DNA from: DASRWI01 sp035654655
GTDB taxonomy: Bacteria > Bacteroidota > Ignavibacteria > Ignavibacteriales > Ignavibacteriaceae
Assembly (NCBI GenBank): GCA_035654655.1
Contig: DASRWI010000007.1
Coordinates: forward strand, 1 to 54,895
Reading direction: 5' to 3'
Length of the DNA: 54,895 nt
The translations under genes were made by a program, and so were the position numbers. Below are positions 15,806 through 24,147 of this stretch, piece by piece (the first letter of the stretch is position 1; every line of letters starts with the position of its first letter). The notes beneath the pieces were generated by a model. It searched no databases. It was not told the origin of the DNA and saw only the letters and a list, made by a program, of their open reading frames with translations.

Positions 15806-16471
15806 TTAAATGCTAGATACAAATTCCGTTTTTTTTAAAGCCTCTTCTATTTCTATTGTTACATCTTCAATGTTTCCCAATGCGTTGATGTATGCAATCT
15901 TTCCTTTTTGTTCGTAATGTTCAAGTACCGGCTTTGTTGAGGTTTCATATATGCTGAATCTGTTTCTAATAGTATCTTCATTGTCGTCTTTGCGGTGATA
16001 AAAACTTGCTTTAGCATTGCAAACAGGACATTCATCTAAATTCTTTATGTCATTATAGTTAAATATATTTCCGCATACTTTACAGGCTCTTCTGTTGGTT
16101 AATCTGCGTACTAATTCTTCTTCGTTAGCAGTCAGATATAACAGATGTATATTATTTATGTTCAACTCATTCAATAATGCATCCAATGCTATTGCCTGAG
16201 GAACTGTACGTGGAAAACCATCTAATATAAACCCATTATCATACTTCGATTGACCTAATGTTTCTTTAATGATTCCTATTATCATTTCATCAGGAACAAG
16301 TTCACCACGATTCATTATCTCAGCGGCTTTTAATCCAAGCTCTGATTTCTGACGTCCGGCTTCTCTTAAGATATCACCGGTTGAAATATGTGGTATATCG
16401 TATTTTTGAGAAAGTATTTTTGCCTGAGTTCCTTTTCCCACTCCGGGAGCTCCAAATAATATTATTCTCAT
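15806..16471 (-). CDS. adk: Adenylate kinase
   Basis: 221 aa; converts AMP + ATP to 2 ADP. P-loop GAPGVGKGTQ, AMP-binding STGDILREAGR, DGFPRTVPQA, and a long LID carrying four cysteines in a zinc-finger pattern (CKVCGN ... CPVCNA, about residues 130-150), so this is the zinc-LID form. Normal length. It is the last gene of a minus-strand run from 18396 and is followed by a strong terminator. Confidence 0.96.
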   Translation of the reverse strand: MRIILFGAPGVGKGTQAKILSQKYDIPHISTGDILREAGRQKSELGLKAAEIMNRGELVPDEMIIGIIKETLGQSKYDNGFILDGFPRTVPQAIALDALLNELNINNIHLLYLTANEEELVRRLTNRRACKVCGNIFNYNDIKNLDECPVCNAKASFYHRKDDNEDTIRNRFSIYETSTKPVLEHYEQKGKIAYINALGNIEDVTIEIEEALKKTEFVSSI

Positions 16472-16500
16472 AAAAGAATTTCCTAAGTTATTGATTAAAA

Positions 16501-16965
16501 TTAATGAAATCGTACTTTCCCAAAAAAACTTTGCAATAAGCTTTTGCTTTCTTCAGCATAAATACCTGAATAAACATTTGTTTTATGATTGTACTTGCCT
16601 TCTTCAGGTATATTATAAACAGAACCGCAAGCGCCAAACTTAAAATCAAATATCGAAAAATAAAGATTTTTTATCCGTGACAAGAGTATTGCACCGGCAC
16701 ACATTACACAAGGCTCAAGTGTTACATAGATATCGCATTCATTCAAACGCCAATCCTGCAGGTGATTTGCTGCTGAAGTTATTGCTAAAATCTCTGCGTG
16801 GGCAGTAGCATCTTTCAACAGTTCTACCTGATTATAACCTTTGCCGATAATTTTATTTTGATGAACGACTACAGCACCAACTGGCACTTCGTTATTTTCT
16901 AATGCACGTTCCGCTTCCTGCAGAGCCGCGAACATGAACTTGTAATTTTCTTCAGCAAAAAGCAT
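16501..16965 (-). CDS. tadA: tRNA-specific adenosine deaminase
   Basis: 154 aa zinc deaminase making inosine at the wobble position of tRNA-Arg(ACG). Zinc/proton-shuttle motif ATAHAEILAI and PCVMCAGAIL are intact, and ALENNEVPVGAVVV is the usual N-terminal segment. Its start codon overlaps the stop of the small membrane protein gene by one base; adk follows after 29 nt. Confidence 0.94.
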   Translation of the reverse strand: MLFAEENYKFMFAALQEAERALENNEVPVGAVVVHQNKIIGKGYNQVELLKDATAHAEILAITSAANHLQDWRLNECDIYVTLEPCVMCAGAILLSRIKNLYFSIFDFKFGACGSVYNIPEEGKYNHKTNVYSGIYAEESKSLLQSFFGKVRFH

Positions 16966-17180
16966 TATTTTCTTTTGTCTTTGTTGATTGTAGTATCCAC
17001 TTTGAAAGAATCTACTTTAGGGGCTATAACCTTGGACGAATCTACCTGGCTTGTATTCCCCGGAGTATCTTGTGGTATAGTATTAAGCATAAACAATACT
17101 GCAAAAAACAATGGTATTGCTACTATTAAAATTATTACAAAAATCCAATTTGAGCGTTTTCTGGGTTCTCTTGTCTGCAT
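16965..17180 (-). CDS. Small single-pass membrane protein, function unknown
   Basis: 71 aa. Basic N-terminus (MQTREPRKRSN), one hydrophobic segment (about residues 12-32), and a polar tail rich in Asp/Ser/Lys with repeated VDSxKV pieces. Preceded by AGGAG (17187-17191), a good ribosome binding site, and joined to tadA by a one-base stop/start overlap. Probably real because of position and composition; no family recognised. Confidence 0.65.
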   Translation of the reverse strand: MQTREPRKRSNWIFVIILIVAIPLFFAVLFMLNTIPQDTPGNTSQVDSSKVIAPKVDSFKVDTTINKDKRK

Positions 17181-17210
17181 TTTATACTCCTGATATTAAA
17201 CTTAAAAATA

Positions 17211-17480
17211 TCAATTCGTATCAGGATTTTTAGTTAATAATAACACACTTACTTTAATAGCTTTAACTAAAACAAAATACAAAAAAATGATATTAAAAAG
17301 CAATAAAAAACTGAAGAAATTATAAACATCAACACGAATATCATACAAGTATAAAGGAACTACAACCACTACTTTTATTTTTTCATTCACATAAAGCAAG
17401 GTGTTTAGAAGAACAACCAGGCTTATTATACACAAGCTTGTTAAGATATAATACCACCAGATAATAGTATTTTTATACAC
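17211..17480 (-). CDS. Small multi-pass membrane protein, function unknown
   Basis: 89 aa with two or three hydrophobic stretches (about residues 6-28, 36-48, 54-82). Start overlaps the end of the replication-protein gene by 8 nt, the kind of overlap seen elsewhere in this genome between real genes. No family recognised. Confidence 0.55.
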   Translation of the reverse strand: MYKNTIIWWYYILTSLCIISLVVLLNTLLYVNEKIKVVVVVPLYLYDIRVDVYNFFSFLLLFNIIFLYFVLVKAIKVSVLLLTKNPDTN

Positions 17481-18396
17481 AATCTCTCAACCTTTCTACT
17501 GCGGATTTATCTTCATCAGGTTTAATGCCGAATTTATTTACCAACTCCTGAAATACTGAATCACTTTGAGGATTCCAACATTCAACATTTTCTACAGCTT
17601 GTGCTAAGTGAACTTTATGCTGATTAGCTTTTGCAATTTCATTCTTTGCAGATTGCTGCTCTTTTCGCTTTCGCAGTATTCCCTTTATGTAATTAAGCTT
17701 GATGTTATTGCTTAAAGCAGCTTGATTAAATGAATACTTTAGTTCATCGTAGCCATATTCATTAAGTAAATCATTGACCGCATTGTTTTCAATTACTCCG
17801 CACTTTCTTCCCAGGCTTTGAGAAAGTAGAGTTAAAAATTCATCGACTCCTTTGGCTTTAACATTGGGTTTGGAAATGGGAACAACAACATCAACAACAT
17901 TTTCTTTTTGTTGTAGTTGTTTATTTAAATATTTATTTGATGTTTCTTTAGTGGGTGGTAAGTCTGACAACAGAGGTTGTTGTTTATTCAACAACAGTGG
18001 TGTTGTAGAATTATCAACAGGTTGCTTTTCTTCTGTTGTAGTTTCAACATTAGCTTCTTTTTCTTCGTCATCAATAAATACTACAGGATAACCATACCAT
18101 TCTTCGAAATTAGAATTAACAGAAATTATTTTTGCTTTATTATTTTCATTTCTGTTATGAACGTGAATAACATTTAGAGCAATAAGCCTATTAAGGTTGC
18201 GGGATATGTTAGCTCTATCTTTTTGTAATAGATGAGCAAGCAGAGAAAGGGAAATAGGGAAGTATTCACGATGGTAGCCATAGGTAAGTCTTATAACAGC
18301 AAAAATAATTTCCTTATTAGTTTTCGAGCAATCGTACTTAATGATAGCTTCTAATAAATCATTAGGCACTTGAGTAAAATTTTTATCTATCTTCAT
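17473..18396 (-). CDS. Phage replication protein O-like / DnaD-like protein
   Basis: 307 aa. The N-terminal about 100 residues look like the winged-helix DNA-binding domain of phage replication protein O: FTQVPNDLLEAIIKYDCSKT, EIIFAVIRLTYGYHREYFPI, ISRNLNRLIALNVI. A Thr/Gln/Lys-rich linker follows (about 115-175), then a C-terminal part (DLLNEYGYDELKYSFNQAA, LNYIKGILRKRKEQQ) resembling DnaD/DnaB-type helicase-loader tails. Such proteins recruit a replicative helicase to an origin. There are no other phage genes nearby; it heads a chromosomal operon ending in tadA-adk. It may be a domesticated initiator or the remnant of an integrated element. Family assignment is by motif reading only. Confidence 0.68.
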   Translation of the reverse strand: MKIDKNFTQVPNDLLEAIIKYDCSKTNKEIIFAVIRLTYGYHREYFPISLSLLAHLLQKDRANISRNLNRLIALNVIHVHNRNENNKAKIISVNSNFEEWYGYPVVFIDDEEKEANVETTTEEKQPVDNSTTPLLLNKQQPLLSDLPPTKETSNKYLNKQLQQKENVVDVVVPISKPNVKAKGVDEFLTLLSQSLGRKCGVIENNAVNDLLNEYGYDELKYSFNQAALSNNIKLNYIKGILRKRKEQQSAKNEIAKANQHKVHLAQAVENVECWNPQSDSVFQELVNKFGIKPDEDKSAVERLRDCV

Positions 18397-18509
18397 TACA
18401 CTTTCAATTAATTTTATTTGGAATGCAATGAAAATGAAAAATGCAGGATATTAAGTCATCCTAAATTTTATTAGGATAAAAAATGATTGGGGGATTTTAA
18501 AACAAAATT

Positions 18510-18558
18510 GTCATTGCGAGGAATAGCTTGTCCTTGGGAAAGACTCGCTCATCGCAAT
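18510..18558 (+). repeat. TCATTGCGA repeat unit between two minus-strand genes
   Basis: GTCATTGCGAGGAATAGC, TTGTCCTTGGGAAAGACTCG, CTCATCGCAAT: carries the AGCTTGTCC core of the composite subfamily but lacks the dyad. The rest of 18397-18579 shows no further structure. Confidence 0.7.
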
Positions 18559-18579
18559 TTGAATTTCTCTTTTCTTGTC

Positions 18580-19797
18580 CTATGGCTTTTCTATTTCTTC
18601 TCCTATTCCTTTTGCGTAGGTCTTTACGTTCATTCCATATTTTAGTTGTTCTTCCATTCGGCAGGACCATACTAATTGTCCATTCCATACTGTTATATCC
18701 GGACAGCCATCGCACATACTTTGTCTTCCATCTTCAAGAAAATCTACCGGCTGTATTATCATTACGGATTGATAATATAATTTTCTATACCAGTTAAATG
18801 GACTTTTGAGGTAATTTAAAGCAATTTTCCTTACACCTTTATCAAATAGACCCATAAGGAGCATTAAACGTCCTGAGCGTGTTTGTCTTGGTGAAGCATA
18901 GGCTAAGTATTTACCATATAATAAATGATTCATTACTTGCGCAAACTCTAACGCTTTGGAGCCCATATATCCCATTGTTTTTTCAGTTGTTCCCATTCTT
19001 CCGGTGAATAACCATTTAAATGAATCAACTTTTTCTGAACCATTTAGATATCCATTAGGGTTGAATTCAGGATCATTCTTCTTTATCAATTCTACTATTT
19101 CTTCTGCTTTTAGGTCTGTACGTTCTGTAGTTTCTTCGTTGTAAACAAACTGGTCCATATTAATTTTATTAGGACCAATATACCAATCTACATTTGCATT
19201 GTTTACTGCACGATATAAAATAAAAACCATAACTTGTACTTTATCAATATTCTCTTGTCCCCACTTAACTAATTCAGGAACATATTGCATCGTATCTTCA
19301 TAAACAGTAGAATTAAAACTGCAGGAAATACCTTTAACCTCGTGGAGCATTTCAGCATAATAATATCTCAGAGCATTTAGTTCCAATTCATTTTTATCTT
19401 TCCAGTGCGGACGTCCTTGCTTACTGTCAATATGGAAAGTAAATCCAAATACTCCTGCTTTTTTAAGTTCAAACAATAATTCTTTAGTTAATGCAATTCC
19501 ATTTGTATTGATGATAGGTTTTAAACCACGCTCTTTTATATCTTTAACAATATCAATAATATCAGGATGGAGCAGTGGGTCACCTCCGGCAATAGAAACA
19601 CCATCACATCTTCTTAGTGAAGTGAATATATCCATTTCCTTTTTTACTTCTTCGAGGGATTTATGTGTATAGGTATTATTGCGATAGCAGCCATCACAGT
19701 GAAGATTGCATTTAGCAGTAGGCTCCAGCCAGGAGATTGAGTTATCTGCTAAATTCCAGGGGACTCTATAAAGATCCAAATGATTAATTTTTAGCAT
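18580..19797 (-). CDS. Radical SAM protein with C-terminal cysteine cluster
   Basis: 405 aa. CNLHCDGC (about residues 30-37) is the 4Fe-4S/SAM motif CxxxCxxC; IAGGDPLLHPDI is the GGE-like motif, and NTNGIALT the following strand. A late cluster MCDGCPDITVWNGQ ... WSCRMEE could hold an auxiliary FeS cluster, as in SPASM/twitch enzymes. Substrate unknown. It has its own near-perfect promoter (19823-19853) and is divergent from the exopolysaccharide-like cluster, so a shared control region is possible. Confidence 0.8.
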   Translation of the reverse strand: MLKINHLDLYRVPWNLADNSISWLEPTAKCNLHCDGCYRNNTYTHKSLEEVKKEMDIFTSLRRCDGVSIAGGDPLLHPDIIDIVKDIKERGLKPIINTNGIALTKELLFELKKAGVFGFTFHIDSKQGRPHWKDKNELELNALRYYYAEMLHEVKGISCSFNSTVYEDTMQYVPELVKWGQENIDKVQVMVFILYRAVNNANVDWYIGPNKINMDQFVYNEETTERTDLKAEEIVELIKKNDPEFNPNGYLNGSEKVDSFKWLFTGRMGTTEKTMGYMGSKALEFAQVMNHLLYGKYLAYASPRQTRSGRLMLLMGLFDKGVRKIALNYLKSPFNWYRKLYYQSVMIIQPVDFLEDGRQSMCDGCPDITVWNGQLVWSCRMEEQLKYGMNVKTYAKGIGEEIEKP

Positions 19798-19822
19798 TAG
19801 TTACTCAGTATTTTTTCTATTA

Positions 19823-19853
19823 CAAAGGTATATTATTAAATTTTAAATGCAAA
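19823..19853 (-). promoter_or_regulatory. Bacteroidota-type promoter of the radical SAM gene
   Basis: On the minus strand TTTG (19853-19850), a 19-nt spacer, then TACCTTTG (19830-19823): a full match to the TTTG-N19-21-TAnnTTTG consensus known for the primary sigma factor of Bacteroidota. It ends 25 nt before the start codon, leaving a short leader. Confidence 0.75.
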
Positions 19854-19868
19854 TCCCTCATTCAAAAC

Positions 19869-19887
19869 TTGTATCATTTAGATACAA
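19869..19887. promoter_or_regulatory. Candidate operator dyad in the divergent region
   Basis: TTGTATC, ATTTA, GATACAA: perfect 7-bp inverted repeat with a 5-nt centre, located between the radical SAM gene and the KaiC-like gene, just upstream of the -33 box of the minus-strand promoter. Could bind a dimeric regulator; it could also be chance in AT-rich DNA. Confidence 0.4.
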
Positions 19888-19998
19888 AAAGATTCGATTT
19901 TATTAAAATTAGAACATTCTTACTAATATTTTCGGACAAAATAGCGTATTATTAAATAGGTACGGTTATTGTAATTCTATAAAAAAAATTCCAGGAAA

Positions 19999-21252
19999 AT
20001 GAAAAAAAAGATTGAGATTGTTAAAACAGGTATTTCTTTGATTGATAACAATTGGGGTGGCTTTTATAGAGGCGGCACTTATTTGTTAGTAGGTCCAAGA
20101 AAATCAGGGAGAACTTTAATTTCTTTGCAGTTTGCTAAAGAGTGTGTAGCCCAAAACGAAAGCTGCCTTTACTTTACCAATATGCGTCCTAAAGATTTAA
20201 TGATTCAGGCTTCATCAATAGACTTTGATATTCAAAGTGCAATGAGCCAAAATCTTATTGTAGTTGTTAGAGCTTCTGCTCCAGATGAAGTTTATGAAGA
20301 TGACAACCACGATGAGTTCTTAACAGAATATTTGAATGACATAGTCTCAATTGTTGATACCTACCAGCCAAGTAAAATAGTTTTTGATGAACTTACACCT
20401 TTCATTAGTTTTAAGAATTTAAATACCTTAAAAGAAGCTTTCTCAGCTACTACTGAAAGAATTGAAGAAAATGCAGTTACTACACTTCACGTTGTTGGTG
20501 ACCCTGCAACTCCCGGTGCCAAAGCTATAATTGATACTATTGCAAATGAATCAACAGGTGTTTTGTTTATTCAAAAGATTACAGGTTATACTACAAACGG
20601 AGAAAATAAATTACTGATTACTCCTAACATTGGACATACACAAGGTAAATTCAGTTCACAATTTTCTATAGCTCATAATAAAGGAGTTATATTTGATGAT
20701 AAAAATTTTCCAAATGCTTTTGTAAGTGTACAACCACAACAACAACCCTTATTAAGAAGCGATTCTATTTATAAACCCCTCTCAGAATTAAATATTCCTG
20801 AAGAAAACTTAAACTTATCTAACATTTACACCAAAGATGATTTTAATTTAATCCTTAATAATCAGATAGCCTTATTCAACAGTACCGGACAAGTATTCAC
20901 CATTATTTCTTTCAGACTTGATGAAGCAGCGGAGAAAAAAGGTCTGCTTACATTAAAGCAGCTTCAAAATGCTGTTCGTCTATCAAGCGATAAGAAGGAT
21001 AAGATTTGTACAATAAGCAATAAAGTAATTATTCTGGTTATTAAAGAAGATGAAAGTGTAATTACAAACATAATATCAAAAGTAAAATCCAATCTTCCTG
21101 CACTTGATGAAAAATATTTAACTGCTGTGATACAATTTATATCAGTATATGCTTTCAGAGTAAATGAAAGTGTAAAAAATTCTAAAGATATAATTGATCG
21201 TGTTCTTTCCGATGAAAAACAAGTGAGAGAGAAGATAAACTTCTTTGCTTAA
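19999..21252 (+). CDS. KaiC/RadA-like RecA-fold ATPase with GGDEF-like C-terminal remnant
   Basis: 417 aa. Residues 1-240 have the KaiC-like layout: TGISLIDNNWGGFYRGGTYL, a P-loop GPRKSGRT (residues 32-39) in which the invariant Walker A Lys is Arg38, and a Walker B strand KIVFDELTPF. From about residue 275 the secondary-structure pattern looks like a GGDEF domain (FTIISFRLDEAAEKKGLLT, LKQLQNAVRLSS, then ISNKVIILVI where GGDEF would be); no catalytic or RxxD inhibitory-site residues are present. So it is probably a sensor or scaffold, possibly not an ATPase. It abuts the TPR/barrel gene with no spacing (stop 21250-21252, ATG 21253). The C-terminal call is a visual one. Confidence 0.62.
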   Translation: MKKKIEIVKTGISLIDNNWGGFYRGGTYLLVGPRKSGRTLISLQFAKECVAQNESCLYFTNMRPKDLMIQASSIDFDIQSAMSQNLIVVVRASAPDEVYEDDNHDEFLTEYLNDIVSIVDTYQPSKIVFDELTPFISFKNLNTLKEAFSATTERIEENAVTTLHVVGDPATPGAKAIIDTIANESTGVLFIQKITGYTTNGENKLLITPNIGHTQGKFSSQFSIAHNKGVIFDDKNFPNAFVSVQPQQQPLLRSDSIYKPLSELNIPEENLNLSNIYTKDDFNLILNNQIALFNSTGQVFTIISFRLDEAAEKKGLLTLKQLQNAVRLSSDKKDKICTISNKVIILVIKEDESVITNIISKVKSNLPALDEKYLTAVIQFISVYAFRVNESVKNSKDIIDRVLSDEKQVREKINFFA

Positions 21253-24117
21253 ATGAATTATAAATTACTATTAATATTCATACTATTTACTATCTGTACT
21301 TTTCCACAGAATAAAACTGATTTGCTTAAAACAGAAGCTGTTCAGCAAATTAGAAATAATAGATTAGGTGAAGCCATAGATTTATTAAATAGATATATCT
21401 CAGCAAATCCTCAGATTGCAGAGGGATATATTATGAGAGGTGAATGCTATGAAAAAAGGGGACAATTTGAACTTGCTGTTTATGATTATCGTTCTGCACG
21501 CAAATTAGAGCCAAATAGTAAGGTTGTGAATAACAACCTTACTCGTGCTACAAATGCCTGGTACAAATTATTGTTTAACAAAATTGAAGGTCATAAAAGA
21601 GAAATTGCTATTAATCCAAGCAAAGCAATTAATTATCTTGAGATAGGTAAATGTTATAAAAATATGGGGCAGTGGATTGAAGCTGAAGAATGGTACGATA
21701 AATACTTAGTAAAGGAAGAGGCTTCTTCGGATGAAATTATACGCTACACAGAAATTCTTGCTAAGAATAATCATATCTCTAAAGGTGAACCAATATTAAA
21801 AAGATATTGTGAAAAATTTCCTAATGACCATAGATTATGGTCCCGTTATGGTTATTTCTCAATGTGGCTCGGAAAAATTAAACAAGCAATAGCAGCTTTT
21901 GAAAAAGCCTTAGAACTTCGTCCTTACTTTAAGGAAGCTATGGATGGTCTTGATATGGCAAAAGGTAAAGGTTATATCTATACTTACAATGATACTTCCT
22001 ACAGCAGACATAAAAATTATGGGATGCGCGATCAACAAAAGAGATTTGAATATGCAATTGATAAGTATTATAAAATACTTAAAAAGAATAAAAAGGATGA
22101 TGAAACAAGATTTAAATTAGTTGAAGAATTAATTAAAGTTAACAGATTTGAAGAAGCAAAACAGCAGCTTGCTTTACTTTCATCAAATCACGCAGATGAA
22201 GAAAGATATCAAAAATTAAATACCACTGTTGAACAAGTAGGTGATAGTGTTGCTGCATTAAAAATAGTTGAAATCGGTAAACTATATGAGAAAAATCCTA
22301 ATAATAAAGAAGCAGTTTTAAAATTATCTGAATACTATGCTGCAATTGAAAATTATGATAGTTCATTAGTAATCTTGAAAATGTATCTTGATAATAATGG
22401 AACCAAGGGCAATAGTGAAGTTCAATATAGATATGCAGAGTATCTTACCTGGAATTATGAATTTGAACAAGGAATAAATGAAATTGATGCTCTTTTAAAG
22501 GATGACCCGAATAATCTTGAATATCAGCTGCTTCGTGGTCAATTAGCAGTCTGGACAAACACTGATTTAGAATTAGGTGAACAATATTTAACAAACGTTC
22601 ACGCTAAAGAACCTGATAATATTAAAGCAATTCTTCCTCTTGCGACCTTAAAAATTCGCCAGGGAAAGTATGATGAAGGTAAACAACTAATTGAAAAGGC
22701 CAGGTTAATAAATCCAAACAGCAAAGAAATATTAACTGTTGAGGATTACTATAATGCTGTAATGTCCTATCAGGAAGGGCAGAAGATTTATCAAATATTG
22801 TTTGATGCAAGAGATTTAGTTGCAGCAGGAGATTGCCAGGGTGCCTTAACAAAGTATGAAGATTATTTTTCGAAAATATCTTCACCAACCAGACAGGAAT
22901 TATTTGAGTATGCTGATGTTAATGCTTGTGCAAAAAATTATCAGAAGTCATTCGACATTGTAAATAAACTTATTGAAGAAGAATATGATTATGATATGGC
23001 TACCTTCAGAGGCAAAGCATATTTATGGTTGGGAGATTCAGTAACTGCATTAAAAGAGTTCCAAAAATTAGTAGCTGAAAGACCAGATAATTTCGATGCA
23101 AGATTTAATTTAGCTGCAGCTTATGAATATAATCAGGAATATGGAGAAGCAAAAGATATTTATAATCAGCTTATAGAGGAGTCAACTGACTCAACACAAA
23201 TTGCAATGCTTAATCAAAGAAAAAGCTGGATTCCTCATTCAGGTATGAGTTCATTTTTTGAAGAACCTGCTTTTATTTCCATCTCACCAGTAGGTGCAAT
23301 ATACAGAGATAATCAAAACTTTTCATTCCGTAATTTAGGAGGAAGGTTTGATATTGGTATAACCGGTTCAGTAAGTATTGGTGCTTCTGTAATCAGGACT
23401 CAATTAACAATGAATGATAGTAAAAAGAATTTGACAATTATGAAGGGGCATCTTACAATTGGTTTTTCTGAAAGACTTATTGCCAATCTAAGCTTTGGTC
23501 AAATGAATGAAATTTATGGAAGAAAGAGAAATGTTTCTGATGCTTCATTGAAATATGAAAATAAAGATGCCTTCACTCTCTTAGGCTATTTCGAAATTAA
23601 CGATGCAAGGCTTCTGCTTTATTCTCCTAATCTGATGGATAAATATTTTGAAGCAAGATTATTCAGACTGCAAAGTAGTTATAAAAGTAAAAGTGGATTT
23701 AGATTCTCTGGTTATACAAGTACCATTTCCGTTGGGGATAGAAATGATTCTTATGATTTAAACCTGCGCCTTGGTAAGCAAATAAATAAAGCAGTAGCTA
23801 TAGGTTATGAATATTATTACATAGATTTTGCATTTACATCCAAGTTTTATTATTCTCCGCAAAATTTTGAAAGTCATAGTATTTGGGTAGACTGGCTTGC
23901 AGAAAAAGATGATGACCTTACTATTAATTTAGGCGGTAAATTAGGATATATTCCTTCCTTGGATTTTATGCTAAGAGAAGTTTATGGGGAATTAAATTAC
24001 AAAGTTTTTGAAAATTTTACTGTAGCAGGTAAAATAACTGCAGGAAGTTCTTCGAGATATGATTCAAGTTATGATTATTTGTCTGCATATGTTTCTGCAT
24101 ACTGGAGTTTTTGGTAA
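21253..24117 (+). CDS. TPR protein with C-terminal outer-membrane beta-barrel (PgaA/PelB-like)
   Basis: 954 aa. Signal peptide (LLLIFILFTICTFPQ), then at least eight TPR-like helical pairs from residue 25 to about 660 (for example AEGYIMRGECYEKRGQFELA, RLWSRYGYFSMWLGKIKQA, AEYLTWNYEFEQG), then from about residue 675 to the end a beta-strand-rich region with alternating aromatic residues, closing on YWSFW as outer-membrane barrels do. This TPR-plus-barrel design is that of PgaA, BcsC and PelB, which guide a polysaccharide through periplasm and outer membrane. The following glycosyltransferase and deacetylase-like genes support an exporter role. Confidence 0.8.
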   Translation: MNYKLLLIFILFTICTFPQNKTDLLKTEAVQQIRNNRLGEAIDLLNRYISANPQIAEGYIMRGECYEKRGQFELAVYDYRSARKLEPNSKVVNNNLTRATNAWYKLLFNKIEGHKREIAINPSKAINYLEIGKCYKNMGQWIEAEEWYDKYLVKEEASSDEIIRYTEILAKNNHISKGEPILKRYCEKFPNDHRLWSRYGYFSMWLGKIKQAIAAFEKALELRPYFKEAMDGLDMAKGKGYIYTYNDTSYSRHKNYGMRDQQKRFEYAIDKYYKILKKNKKDDETRFKLVEELIKVNRFEEAKQQLALLSSNHADEERYQKLNTTVEQVGDSVAALKIVEIGKLYEKNPNNKEAVLKLSEYYAAIENYDSSLVILKMYLDNNGTKGNSEVQYRYAEYLTWNYEFEQGINEIDALLKDDPNNLEYQLLRGQLAVWTNTDLELGEQYLTNVHAKEPDNIKAILPLATLKIRQGKYDEGKQLIEKARLINPNSKEILTVEDYYNAVMSYQEGQKIYQILFDARDLVAAGDCQGALTKYEDYFSKISSPTRQELFEYADVNACAKNYQKSFDIVNKLIEEEYDYDMATFRGKAYLWLGDSVTALKEFQKLVAERPDNFDARFNLAAAYEYNQEYGEAKDIYNQLIEESTDSTQIAMLNQRKSWIPHSGMSSFFEEPAFISISPVGAIYRDNQNFSFRNLGGRFDIGITGSVSIGASVIRTQLTMNDSKKNLTIMKGHLTIGFSERLIANLSFGQMNEIYGRKRNVSDASLKYENKDAFTLLGYFEINDARLLLYSPNLMDKYFEARLFRLQSSYKSKSGFRFSGYTSTISVGDRNDSYDLNLRLGKQINKAVAIGYEYYYIDFAFTSKFYYSPQNFESHSIWVDWLAEKDDDLTINLGGKLGYIPSLDFMLREVYGELNYKVFENFTVAGKITAGSSSRYDSSYDYLSAYVSAYWSFW

Positions 24118-24147
24118 TAACAAAATGTAAATGTCGGAGTTAGTGAT

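Noticed and set aside
18497..18797. 72-aa and 89-aa open frames over the radical SAM 3' end
   Set aside because: They overlap a well-supported gene in other frames and include the repeat at 18510-18558.
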